A stretch of 64,000 bases of DNA, taken from Garcia nutans. Its lineage: Eukaryota; Streptophyta; Magnoliopsida; Malpighiales; Euphorbiaceae. Below are positions 13,661 to 26,323 of this stretch, piece after piece; position 1 is the first letter of the stretch; every line of letters begins with the position of its first letter. The stretch spans positions 55,327,501-55,391,500 of the forward strand of contig CANTUV010000026.1 of assembly GCA_947685225.1 (NCBI GenBank). Reading direction: 5' to 3'. Under the pieces are notes generated by a model. The model was not told the origin of the DNA, did no database searches, and saw only the letters and a program-made list of their open reading frames with translations. The position numbers were made by a program, and so were the translations under genes.

Positions 13661-14989
13661 CTAGTGGTTATTACTTAGTATGTTTTATTACTTTGCCAGC
13701 TTAGCATTTTGGTGTTTAAGAATGGCATCGAAATACTTATTTTTACATATCAAATCATAAAAGACTTAAATATATTTAACTTTAAGCTCTTCCAGCTTAA
13801 ATATATAATAGATCAAAAAATATATATATATATATAAATAGATGATACTATTCTATATTAGTAGGGCACAAAGATCAAATTCTATTCTCACTCAGTATTG
13901 TATTGAAATTTTAAAAGATATTTAAATCTTGATATCGAATATTCAGAGTTTGGTGAAACTCTTTATATTTGAGGAACGATCAAATAATATAATCTTCATA
14001 CGACATTAATATTTTTTTAAAAATTCATTGATATATTCAGATATTATTTTCTATCCTTTAATTATAAATAGGAGTGAATTTCTATAAATAAATAATTATT
14101 TTTTAACTTTTTTAGTTTGTTTATCTATAGACAACTAAAATATCGACTTAGGCATTGAAATATTCCGTATAAAGTCTAGTCTCTTCTCTTATATAGTAAG
14201 TAGAAGAGCCAACAACATTACTTAAACTTAAGCTATGAGTTTTTAAAAGTCCGCTTAATCATCAGTAGATATATTTTATATTATATGCATATTGAAAGCT
14301 ATCATATGTGATATTTTTTGAGATAACGAATGATAATTTTCCTAGTATTTTTCAACTCATATGGGTTTTTTTGGACCTCGTATGAACTTAGTATAAAATT
14401 TGATAGAGTATTATATTTTAGATTAACAATCATAGTGTTTTTGGTTTGTTAGTGTACGATATTCTTTCTCCATCAGCCTATGATACTTTAATCATTCGTG
14501 CAAGAGAATTTTGTAGTCGTAATTAGAATATTCAAAATCATCATGCTTACTGCGAAACTAATTCAACCATTGATTTCTTGGTTTTTATTCTCATGTTTTA
14601 TTTTATTAGCTTGATGTGATGTTTTTTATTTGAAATTGATATTACTTGAAGATGCTTCTAAAGGGTCTTTTTTTTTAGAATATTTACTATTTACCATTTT
14701 TTTAATTTGTTATTTCTTTGAAAAAAATATTTTTAAAAATAAAGTTAAAAATTAATGTTTTTAAAAAAAGTATCGTTATTTTTCGGATATTTTTTAAGAA
14801 ACCCCTTAATCAATTTAAGCCATTTTTTGGAATGGATCCTAACATCCCTTGCGGTTGGGTTTCACATACAGTGTGTACAGGGCACTGACTTCATAATTTG
14901 AGATGCTTGATATGGGCTACATATAAGAACTAGGGTCCAAAGTACATGTCTGGTACTCGACCAAACACTTGTTAACTGGGCTGATTCCT

Positions 14990-15236
14990 TAGGAAAAATT
15001 ACACCCTCCTCATTTTTTTTTTATAATTTTTATTAGAGTTATTTTAATTATTTTATAATAAATTTATAAATAAATTTATAATAAACTACATAAATTCATA
15101 ATAAATAAGTAATAAATTTATAATAAATTAATATTTTTATAAAAAAATTATAAATTCTTACAAATCAAAAAATATTTTAAAAAATATGATAAATTAATTT
15201 TTTTTCTCATGTTTTTACAAAGACGCCTAAAACCTA
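14990..15236 (+). repeat. AT-rich dispersed repeat, copy B
   Basis: It begins AGGAAAAATTACACCCTCC and ends near TTTTTACAAAGACGCCTA. Start, interior and end align by eye with the other two copies. No coding content. Confidence 0.45.
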
Positions 15237-15802
15237 AACAAATATTTGGTCCACAGTCCATATGGCATTTATTCTGGGCTTATTTGCTACTTCAGCAAAT
15301 TTATACAGAATTTACCCAAAAAAATAATAATAATCTTGGCTAATGAATGACAAGTCATATTTCACTGTGATCATCATTGACATAATATAAGAGATATTCT
15401 ATCATAACATCAAGCAATAATTCACATTTATAAATACCTAAAAAATAAAAGAAAATATTGAGTATATAATTTTTCAATTCTGATTCTGATATGAAAAATG
15501 GGACAATGAACATCCATATAATCTCATATTGAAATCTTTATATTTTAAATATGGGATCTAAATCATATGCCTATTTAGAAGAAACATACTATACTTTAAA
15601 AACTAATTTAAGGAGTTATAGAGCCTAATAAGATTCATATAATAAATTTTACATCTTGATTTTTACATATTTAATGTGGAATTCAAATCTTTTACTCATT
15701 TTCAAATTGCTGGATTGCACATTTAATGACGATTTAATTACGGCTGTCTTAGTTTCTTTAATTGACGATCGACAACAAAATTTCAGCCGCAAGATAAATC
15801 CT

Positions 15803-15830
15803 TTCTTCTTCTTCTTCTTCTTCTTCTTCT
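15803..15830. repeat. (CTT)n microsatellite
   Basis: A near-perfect CTT/TTC trinucleotide run of about 28 bp, followed by one interruption and further T-rich sequence. Confidence 0.9.
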
Positions 15831-18800
15831 TATTCGTCTTTTGTTTTTTAGGCAGACATGATTTCATAGCTATTTTAAACTATATATCACAATAACCCTT
15901 TTCTTTATCTTTTTTTTTACAGTGGCATCTAAAAAGTCTCCATAATTAAATCAAACAACAGATTGAAGCACTTTTTAGTCAAAGATTCAATTTATATCCC
16001 ACAATGTGGGACTTCTTTATTACGTTGTCGTTTACAGCATTTCTCAATATTTTTGTTCTCGCAAATTTAATTAATGACAATGAAGCGCGCAATTTGGTCA
16101 AACTATCTTTTCTTCATTTGTCTTTCCTTCTTATTTAAAAAAATTAAAAAAATTTAAAAAAAGTTTGTCATTCTTTCAATCTATAATTAGATAAATTAAT
16201 AATATTATTGCTTAAATGGAGTAGTAGTACTATCAATTGTTTTTTGCTGTATGAATCCTTTTTTTTCTATCTTTTTATATATTGTACTCATACAATTTGT
16301 TTTGTATCAAAATTTTAATTAGTGTTAGAGGTTGAATTTTGAATTTCAGTCAAAAGGAGGAGTAAGTTTCATGAATAATTCAGTTCCTTTTTGTGAACTT
16401 TTCCTTTAATCTTGGCATAAATGGAGAATTAAAGTTACACGTATAATATTAAATATTGTACAAGTGCAAAGCCAGACTGTCTTAGCTGTGTATGTGTGAT
16501 GGTGCTGCTCAATTTCGCTGGACAATATTAAGCATTGCCATTTCAAGCAATTTGACTAGCCAATGACGACGTGCAATAATTCACTATGTATGTTTATAAA
16601 TTAAGCACGCTTATGAATATGATTGTACATAATACATGTTTCCTTAATAAGATGTTGCCCTTATTACTGGTTATCATATACATTTTTTCTTTCTTTTCTA
16701 ACTATTTAGAATCTAATATTTTCAAAAACTATTCAATATCCTATAAATAAAATATTATAGACTAATTTAGATTCTCACTAAATAAGCCCATTAAAAAAAT
16801 AAAATATTTATTCTTAAATTTTAAAGGTGCTCCGCACCGAGGTCTTAAAAAAATTACTTTCTTTAAAGTATTAAGAAGAAAAACTTAAAATTTGATATAT
16901 AAATTAATAATATTAATTATACATTTATATCTGGCAACGAAACTATATATATGTAACATATTAATTTTTGAGACCTTAAATATGTTATAATCTATAACTA
17001 TGCATTCTTGTTTATTATTATTTTTATTATTAACTATTGAATGATGCTAACTTAGTAATATTTTTTAATATAATATTTATTGTTAAAATAATATGTATAT
17101 AAACAATCACATGGGAAGTAAGAAAATTATGAACAACGCAAACTAAACATAAATTAGAAAAAAAAAAAAAAAAAACACTGCATATATACTTAATTTGCTG
17201 AGCTCATGATGCTCTGTTTTTTTTCAACGATGCATGGCTCATTGGCTTGAGTCGGATCAAGTAATGTTTATTCGATATGTTGTAATTCAATCAGAGCCAA
17301 TTTATAGTTGTTAACATCAATTTATATTGTTAGGATTTGTTGAAAATTTTAAATAAATTCTAAAATTTGTGATGCAACGTGTCCAAGATGAATTAATTAT
17401 AAATAAATAAAATATATACAAAATAAAAATAATCAGTAGAAAGAAGGCATAAATATTTAACGTCGTTCACCATTTAATTTGTGTTACATCCACAATATAA
17501 ATTTTAAATAATTTATTTCACTAATAAATAGTAAGATTATAAAAGATAAACTTTTTTAAAAAATATTATATAAGTACGATAATCACAATTGAGATAAATC
17601 TAAAATAGTGATAAATATTTTTTAAACATTTAAAATAAAATTTTATTATTTTATCACTTATAAAAATTATCTCACAAAAGTAATTTTCTCTCACTAAAAT
17701 TATGGGCTAAATATATAAATATATATATAACCCATACACACCAATCTCGCTCTCTTTATTTTTCTTTCTCGTTGTATATTTAGAAGTGAGAGAAACATTA
17801 ATTACAATTATTTTAGAGATTGACTATTTAATAATTTATCTTATATAAATTAAAAAAATATTTATTATATACTTATTTATTAGGAGATATATTATAATAA
17901 ATATTTTATAATCAATAAAAGAGATATTATTGAATAATTATTTTTTTAAATAATTGTAATTATTATTGTTACTGAAAGAAAAGACTTATTTATTAGCATT
18001 TTTCCCTATTGTTTATAGCCCGTTTACAACTTGTTTACACTCTATTTACTACTTGTTTACAGGTTGTTGCAAGTTGTCACCACCTTTTATTTATTTACTT
18101 TTTCAATATTTGCTGCTCTATTTTCAATTTTAGCAGGTGAAGGCACCAAACCATTTGTGTGGGACACCGTCTAGGAGGATAGAATTAGATTTAACTGAAT
18201 TAAAAATAATTTGATTCATATATAAAATTTAACCTTTTAAAAAAAACACTCGACCCAATTTGAAATGTTTATACTAAATCGATTAACCGAGTTAATGGTT
18301 AAAATACACCCCAGTATCAATTATAAAGTTTCCCTTCTTAAAATGAATTTATTTAGGCACACAATTTCTTCATTTCCTACGTAATTTCTTGGTTTTTTAC
18401 GCTTTTTAATTTAGATGTGAAAATTAGCATAAAATTAAAGTTACAAGTTGAAGAACATATTTTCCTTATCCTAAAAATGCATGCGTGCATGTAGTATTTT
18501 TGTACAAATATAAAAATACATAAATATGACATTAAATGATCAAAAGACACGGAGACGGTCCATATCACATCACATGGACTCTTTACTTAATAAATTAATT
18601 TACGACATTAATTAAAATATAATTTTTTTTGCATCTAAAAATTGTCTGCTGTTTTAATGTTACAAGATTAACTTTAATTAACTGTATATGTAGTTGAAAA
18701 TTCTCTGTGAATAAATGGTGCAAGAATATCAAATAAGAATTCACACAAGAATAAATTCTGTATGGAGTTTAATAGTTATATATATCTAGCTTTATGCGAA

Positions 18801-19428
18801 AATGGATATGGTGAGGCATCTTACCGATATTTAAGATTCTAAGTAGTCTCCAGCTGAGATATTGGCATAAATTAATGGAAGAACTTTTGCCACCTGCCAT
18901 ACAACAATGTGGATACACAAAACAGCATATTTCCAATTATTTGCAATACATACAGAAACAAAGAATATTGTTGGAGTATTAATAATTCAATAATTACTTA
19001 TTTCCATTGTGAATTAAATTAGTATTTTTCAATGATAAATTTAATATTTTTTATTTTTAAATAAAATTAAAATAATTAAATATACATTACTGAATATATA
19101 AATCAGTTAGTAAAAGACTTTTTAGCTTAATTAAATGTCTAAATTTTAAATATTTAGATATACAATTATATGGTATGAAGAGTTTTATTATTTATATGAT
19201 CCTATTTGGCTTGGCTGTGAAAAATAATTAATAAAAAAAACTAAATATATCAACTCATTGAGATAAAATTATCGAAAAAAAATTTCTCAAATATTACTGT
19301 ACATGTAATAGGAAGGATTTCCAGATCGAATCGCACGTCAACACCTTTTTTTTAAGATTCTAATTACTCCCGTCAAATTCCATCTAATATATATATATAT
19401 ATATATATGTATATGTATATATAAATAT

Positions 19429-20071
19429 TGTCAAATTTGATGGCTTTAGTTGGTGTGGCTTAATTTGTTGCAATCCCACATCGGAAGTTTTAAAGGTAGG
19501 GGTGAGTTAATTGCCTTATAAATAACTCATCCCTTCCTAATTATTTGTATCCCAAAAATTAGTATACATTTTTGAAAATTTGTATATTGTAAATTTGGTC
19601 TTCTCTTCCCAAATTAATAAGAGCAGGCTGCCTCAAGTGGTGCTCGGAGACGTAGGCATATTTAGCCGAACTCCGTTATCAAATTTCCTGGTGTGTTCTT
19701 TCCTTGTCTCTTTTATTTATTCCGCATTTATTTTGTTTCTTTTCTGTATTAGTATAGTATTCAATATTTATTTATCGGGTTTATTTGTAGTGTATTGCAC
19801 TATTTATTTGGGTATATTTTACTATTCACGTGTACGGTACTATTCATATATACACGGGTTTAGGTTGTGATAATATACTGTGCAAGTAAGTTCTGTCTAG
19901 GAGACTGGGTTTTAAGAGAGACCATTTATGATCCCTCCAGCCTTTCCTGAGAATTTATTTGGAATGATAATTTTGTCTAAGTAGACTATTCAGTAGTCTT
20001 TCCTGGAAATTACCGAATCAGTGCAATTCACTAGTTGTAGTTTAAGGAAAAATTACCCGATTTTTCCAACA
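19429..20071 (+). repeat. 5' LTR of copia element 1
   Basis: 643 bp, TG...CA, with a probable TATA-like CTTATAAATAAC near 19514. It aligns over its whole length with the 3' LTR at 24295-24937. Confidence 0.93.
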
Positions 20072-20073
20072 AG

Positions 20074-20085
20074 TAGTATTAGAGC
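20074..20085 (+). other. primer-binding site of copia element 1
   Basis: TAGTATTAGAGC lies two bases after the LTR and matches the usual initiator-tRNA-Met site TGGTATCAGAGC at 10 of 12 positions. Both changes are transitions. Confidence 0.75.
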
Positions 20086-20149
20086 CGAAGGTTCGTCCTA
20101 GGTCTGTTTGTAATATTGTTTATATTGAATACTATCATTTGAGTCTGTA

Positions 20150-23100
20150 ATGGCATTAGTAGATCCACCAACTAATAGTGCTACATCAGATATGGCACAA
20201 GGGACATCAGCTTCCTCGTCCACATGGCCAAAGATTCCAATGTCAAGTTTGAAGTTGGCGGTAGAGATATTTGACGGTACTGGCCATTTCGGTATGTGGT
20301 AAGGCGAGGTCATGGACTCCCTTTTCCAACAGGGCCTTAACATCGCCATTGAAGAAAAGAAACCAGAATACATAGAAGATAAGGATTGGAGTATCATAAA
20401 TCGGTTGGCATGCGGAACAATTCGATCGTGCTTGTCCAGAGAGCAGAAGTATGCATTCAAAAACGAGACTTCTGCACATAAATTGTGGAAGGCGTTGGAG
20501 GAAATTTTTTTGAAAAAGAGTGGTCAGAATAAGCTCCTTATGAAGAAGAGGCTGTTCCGTTTTGATTACCAACCAGGTACTACTATGAACGAACACATCA
20601 CTTTGTTTCAACAATTAGTAGCAGACATGTTAAACTTAGATGTAAAATTTGAAGATGAAGAATTGGCTTTGATGTTATTGTCATCCCTTCCCGATGAATT
20701 CGAACACTTAGAAACTACTTTACTTCATGGGAAGGAGAATGTATCTTTAGATGCTGTATGTTCTGCCTTGTATAGTCATGAATTGAGAAAACAAGATAAA
20801 AGGAGAAACAAAGTAGCTACAGCAGATGAAGCATTAGTGGCGAGAGGTCTTCAGCAGAGCCAGTCGAAGGGAATAAGAGGAAGATCAAAGTCAAAAAGCA
20901 GAGTTGCCAAATATGAGTGTGCTTTCTGTCATGAGAAAGGTCACTGGAAGAAAGACTGTCCAAAGTTGAAGAATAAAGGGAAGGCTCAGCAAGATGCAAA
21001 TGTTGCAGAATACAAAAGTGATGCAGAGTCAGATGTCTCTTTGGTGGTATCACCTTCAACATCTCATCCAGACGAGTGGATTTTGGATTCCGGTTGCACC
21101 TACTATATGTCTCCCATCCGGGAGTGGTTCTTTGATTTTGAAGAATGTGATGGTGGAGTTGTTTACATGGGAAATGACAATCCATGTAAAACAGCTGGGA
21201 TAGGTTCAATCAAGTTGCGGAATCATGATAGATCCACAAAAATTCTGAAAGATGTACGGTATGTTCCGAATTTGAAGAAGAATCTCATCTCTTTGGGGGC
21301 CTTAGAGTCAAAAGGCCTAGTTGTGATGATGCGAGATGGAATTCTTAAAGCAACTTCGGGAGCACTTGTGATGCTGAAAGGTGTGAGGAAGAATAATCTG
21401 TATTACTACCAAGGTAGTACAGTGGTTGGGACAGTAGCAACTGCAACGTCTAGTAGCAAGAAGGATTCAGAGGCAACAAAGCTGTGGCATATGCGTTTGG
21501 GACATGCTGGTGAAAAATCCTTACAAATTCTTGCCAAGCAAGGATTGTTGAAAGGTACGAAGACTTGCAAAATAGAATTTTGTGAGCATTGTGTTTTGGG
21601 AAAACAAAGAAGAGTGAAATTTGGCACTGCCATTCATAATACCAAGGGTATTTTGGATTATGTGCACTCAGATGTGTGGGGACCTGCCAAGACTCCATCT
21701 CTTGGAGGTAGGCATTACTTTGTCACTTTTATTGATAATTTTTCCAGAAGAGTATGGGTGTTTACTATGAAGAAGAAAGATGAAGTGCTTGGAGTTTTTC
21801 TTGAATGGAAAGCTCAGGTTGAGAACCAGACTGGTAGAAAGATCAAAGTTCTCCGAACAGACAATGGTGGAGAATACAAGAGTGATCCATTCCTGGAGGT
21901 ATGCCAAGAATTTGGCATAGTTCGACACTTTACAGTTAGAAAAACACCACAACAAAATGGGGTGTCAGAGCGTATGAACAAGACATTGGTGGTGAAAGTT
22001 CGTTGCATGCTGTCTAATGCTGGGTTAGGCAGAAAGTTTTGGGCTGAGGCTGTGACATATGCTCAACATCTCGTCAATCGCTTGCCGTCGTCTGCAATAG
22101 ATTGCAAGACTCCTTTAGAGGTATGGTCTGGGAAACCTGCAACAGATTATGATTCTTTGCATGTTTTTGGTTCTACTGCATATTATCATGTAAATGAATC
22201 AAAGTTGGATCCACGAGCAAAGAAGGCTCTCTTTATGGGCTTCAATGTTGGAGTTAAGGGATATCGTCTTTGGTGTCTATAGGCAAAGAAGACCATCATC
22301 AGCAGGGATGTTACTTTTGATGAATCTGCCATGTTGCATAAGGTAACTAAAGAAGGAACTGATGGTACTCCGCAGCAGGTGGAGTGTACGCCGAAGCAGG
22401 TGGAGTTTGAACAGATAATGGTGAGCCCAACAAAAAGTACTATGAGTGACTCTCCTTTGGCAGAAGCAGAGTCAGGTGAGGAAGAGATTCCGACCCAAGA
22501 ATATCAACAGCGGTCAGAGTCAATTGCTGTTAGAAGGACAAGATGAGAAATTCAGAAACCTGCTTGTTTTGTTGACATGGTGGCCTAGCACTTCCAGTTG
22601 TTGATGAAGTTCCATCCACCTTTCCTGAAGCCATCCGAAGTTCAGAAAATGGTAGATGGAAAGATGCAATGGAAGAAGAGATGCAATCTCTTGAGAAGAA
22701 CAAGACGTGGAAGTTGACACAGTTACCAAAAGGTAAGAAAGCATTTGGATGCAAATGGGTATTTGCAAAGAAAGAAGGATTTCCTATCAAGAATGATGTT
22801 CGCTACAAGGCAAGATTGGTAGCTAAAGGCTATGCTCAGAAGAAGGGAGTTGATTATAATGAGGTATTCTCTCCAGTTGTTAAACATTCCTCAATTAGAA
22901 TTTTGTTGGCCTTGGTAGCACAGTTGAATTTGGAGCTAGCTCAACTTGATGTGAAGATCGCGTTTCTACACGGTGACTTGAAGGAGAAAATCTATATGTC
23001 TCAACCAGATGGATTCAAAGTTGCTGGTAAAGAAAATTGGGTTTGTAAACTGAACAAATCATTGTACGGATTGAAGCAATCACCGAGGCAATGGTACAAA

Positions 23101-24182
23101 AGATTTGACAAGTTTATGATGGGTCAGAAATACACAAGAAGCAAATACGATCACTGTGTGTATTTGCGCAGGCTTCAAGATGGGTCCTACATCTATCTAC
23201 TCTTGTATGTTGATGATATGTTAATAGCATCCAAGAGCCAAATTGAAATTGATAAAATGAAGGCTCAGTTGAGTGAAGAGTTTGAGATGAAGGATTTGGG
23301 AGAAGCCAAGAAGATTCTCGGCATGGAAATAAGCAGGGATAGATAGAGAGGCAAGTTTTGGCTGACACAGAAGCAGTATTTGAAGAAGGTATTACAACGT
23401 TTTGGTATGAATGAAGATACAAAACCTGTAAGTACTTCGCTTGCTCCTCATTTGAAGCTTAGCAGCCAGTTATCTCCAAAGACAGATGAAGAACGAGAAT
23501 ACATGGCGAAAGTCCCGTATGTTAATGCAGTTGGAAGCTTGATGTATGCAATGGTGTGTACGAGACCCGATATTTCACAGGCAGTTAGTATTGTGAGTAG
23601 ATATATGCATGATCCTGGCAAAGTTCATTGGCAAGCTGTGAAATAGATTTTACAGTATATTCAAGGTACTGTAGATGTTGGCTTAGTGTTTGAGCGGGAT
23701 GAATCACTTGGTCAATGTGTAGTTGGATATTGTGATTCTGACTATGCAGGTGACTTGGATAAGCGACGATCTACAACTGGCTACTTATTCACTTTAGCTA
23801 AGGCGCCAGTTAGTTGGAAGTCTACTTTGCAGTCAACAGTGCTTTGTCTACAACAGAGGCAGAGTATATGGCAATTACAGAGGCTGTAAAAGAGGCAATT
23901 TGGCTTTAAGGATTGCTAAGAGACTTGGGAGTTGGTCAGAAACACCTTGAGGTGTATTGTGACGGTCAGAGTGCTATTCACTTAGCAAAAAACCAAGTTT
24001 TTCATGCAAGAACGAAGCACATTGATGTTCGCTATCACTTTGTGCGGGAAATTCTCGAAGAAGAGGAGATACTTCTCCAGAAGATTCGGACTACGGAGAA
24101 TCCTGCAGATATGATGACCAAGGTGGTGGCAAAAGCCAAGTTTAAACATTGTTTAGACTTGGTCAATATCCTGCACATTTGA
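20150..24182 (+). pseudogene. broken copia gag-pol polyprotein
   Basis: The frame starts with ATG at 20150. Visible domains are a gag zinc knuckle (CAFCHEKGHWKKDC, about 20916-20957), protease (WILDSGC, near 21080), integrase zinc region (C-E-H-C near 21585) and catalytic core (RTDNGGEY), reverse transcriptase (LLYVDDMLIA near 23200) and RNase H ending at 24182. Breaks: in-frame stops at 20300, 22280, 22544, 23344, 23644 and 23907, plus one-base losses near 22572-22575 and 23840. Several stops look like C-to-T or G-to-A changes, consistent with decay of methylated DNA. Not functional. Confidence 0.92.
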
Positions 24183-24280
24183 GTTGGCGCCTGAAGGCGC
24201 AAATTGAAAACACTACGAAGACTGTTTTGTTTAATTGGGAAGATGAAGAATGTTTGCATTTGGTGGGATTAGAAATTATG

Positions 24281-24294
24281 CCAAGGTGGAGATT
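24281..24294 (+). other. polypurine tract of copia element 1
   Basis: CCAAGGTGGAGATT immediately precedes the 3' LTR, the place where plus-strand priming occurs in LTR elements. Confidence 0.6.
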
Positions 24295-24937
24295 TGTCAA
24301 ATTTGATGGCTTTAGTTGGTGTGACTTAATTTGTTGCAATCCCACATCGGAAGTTTTAAAGGTAGGGGTGAGTTAATTGCCTTATAAATAACTCATCCTT
24401 TCCTAATTATTTGTATCCCAAAAATTAGTATACATTTTTGAAAATTTGTATATTATAAATTTGGTCTTCTCTTCCCAAATTAATAAGAGCATGCTGCCTC
24501 AAGTAGTGCTCGGAGACGTAGACATATTTAGCCGAACTCCGTTATCAAATTTCTGGGTGTGTTCTTTCCTTGTCTCTTTTATTTATTCCGCATTTATTTT
24601 GTTTCTTTTCTGTATTAGTATAGTATTCAATATTTATTTGTCGGGTTTATTTGTAGTGTATTATACTATTCATTTGGGTGTATTTTACTATTCACGTGTA
24701 TGGTACTATTCATATATACACGAGTTTAGGTTGTGATAATATACTGTACAAGTAAGTTCTGTCTAGGAGACTGGGTTTTAAGAGGGACCATTTGTGACCC
24801 CTCCAGCCTTTCCTGAGAATTTACTTGGAATGGTAATTTTGTCTAAGGAGACTATTCAGTAGTCTTTCCTGAAAATTACCAAATCAGTGCAATTCACTAG
24901 TTATAGTTTGAGGGAAAATTACTCGATTTTCCCAACA
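24295..24937 (+). repeat. 3' LTR of copia element 1
   Basis: 643 bp, same length as the 5' LTR, ending CCCAACA, followed by the AATAT target duplication. About 29 mismatches to the 5' LTR by eye, no length change. Confidence 0.93.
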
Positions 24938-26175
24938 AATATTGTGTCAGATTTGGATCGCATTGTACTCCAAGTGACGTTTTCAAAGGCTAATTAATGA
25001 AACACAAAGGTCGCACCATAATTAAATTATTGTAATAATATTCTGATGATTTTTTTTATTTTTATTGAAGGTATAATAACCCAATAGGCAAGTTTTTATA
25101 ATCTAATATATGCATTTTTAATAAAATTGATTTAAACATGCATGGACAAAGTCTATTAGAAAAAACAAAGAAAATAAATTATTAATAAACTGAAAAGGGA
25201 ATTTGTTTTTTTTTCCTTGTGAAAAAGTAAAATTTTGAAATTGAAAAGGAGAAGATATATGCTAATTAATTTTTTAATAATTGATTTTATTATCTTCGAT
25301 GATTATCTCATGGAATATATATATATATACAAATATTATTCGCAATTGGCATATTATGTGTACTAGCAATTGCTGCATAATTGAATCTTTTGCATTTTCT
25401 ATAGTAGTTGTGATTTTGTATTCAATTTATTTATTTATTTAATTGTGCAGTGGCAATTGCTGCATCGTTGCATCATTTGCATTTTCTACTAAAAATTGTG
25501 ATATTTTTCTTCAATTTCTTTTTTTTTAAGTTATGTTATTGATGTATAAATCAAATAAAAATATTTTATTTTTATTTTTTCTTTTAAATACAAATCTAAA
25601 ATAATCAGTAACATAGGAATGCATGACAAACATGACTAAATCGCCGCTAAATATAAGAATAAATTAACGTCGTAAATGTTGGGTACCGCATTAAGAAAAC
25701 CATATTTTTCCATTCATGACTTCATGTTGATGTAATATATATATATATATATGTAGCACTTTCATGAGCTCATTTTATCAAATTTATCAAAAAACAGAGA
25801 TTAATTAAATAAGCTACAATTAAAATACAAAAACTAAAATTAAAAATTAAACTGAAAACAAAAATAAAATTTAACTAAGTATGATTAAAGTTTAATTATA
25901 AATGGCTTGAAATAACTATATATAATACATGGCTTTAAAAATATATATATATAATACCTACTAATAATAACCAACTAAAGTAATAAGAAGTAAGGAAAAA
26001 GACAACAAAACCTAGCACTCAATTCTCATTTTTGACGTTTAATGTGGTACTATCTAATATTTAATTATCATATATTAGATTTTTATTAAAAGTTATAGAT
26101 AGATTTAATTTATATTTCATAAGATATATAAAATAAATTATTAAAATACAAACGTCTCTTATATTTCAAAACAGT

Positions 26176-26323
26176 TTGGTACTATTCGATATAATTCAAT
26201 ATAATTTTTAGTTTAAATAATATATAATCTTCATAAGTCTTATTATTTAAAGCGGTTCAATATATTTTAATATAATTTTTTATTTAGATATTATCCGATC
26301 TCCGTAAATTATATTATTTAAAG
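26176..26323. repeat. two-unit direct repeat, about 74 bp each
   Basis: Two consecutive imperfect units share TTCAATATA/ATTTTAATATA-like starts and each ends with TATTATTTAAAG. Probably a local duplication. Confidence 0.5.

Larger units (their letters stand above)
10444..19423. other. AT-rich intergenic region without recognisable genes
   Basis: About 9 kb of very AT-rich DNA between TOL1 and the first copia element. Open frames are short and show no family motifs. It holds two copies of an AT-rich dispersed repeat (13436-13660 and 14990-15236), a CTT microsatellite (15803-15830), several poly-A/T runs (for example near 17158) and a (TA)n tract before 19410. Confidence 0.5.
19424..24942 (+). 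mobile_element. decayed full-length Ty1/copia LTR retrotransposon
   Basis: Two 643-bp LTRs bound the element, with matching 5-bp target duplications AATAT at 19424-19428 and 24938-24942. LTRs start TGTCAAATTTG and end CCAACA. The domain order gag zinc knuckle, protease, integrase, reverse transcriptase, RNase H defines copia; the gag style suggests a Tork/Tnt1-like lineage, tentatively. I count about 29 differences between the LTRs by eye (about 4.5%), mostly transitions, so the insertion is moderately old. The coding region has several stops and two frameshifts and cannot make a full polyprotein. Confidence 0.95.

Noticed and set aside
15649..15895. Overlapping frames with poly-Lys or poly-Phe
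   Set aside because: Translations of the CTT microsatellite.
19580..19870. 96-codon frame, with a near copy at 24446-24736
   Set aside because: Both lie inside the two LTRs of copia element 1; the resemblance reflects LTR homology, not a gene pair.
20098..21955. Minus-strand frames of 70-130 codons across the copia element
   Set aside because: Antisense shadows of gag-pol; no independent motifs.
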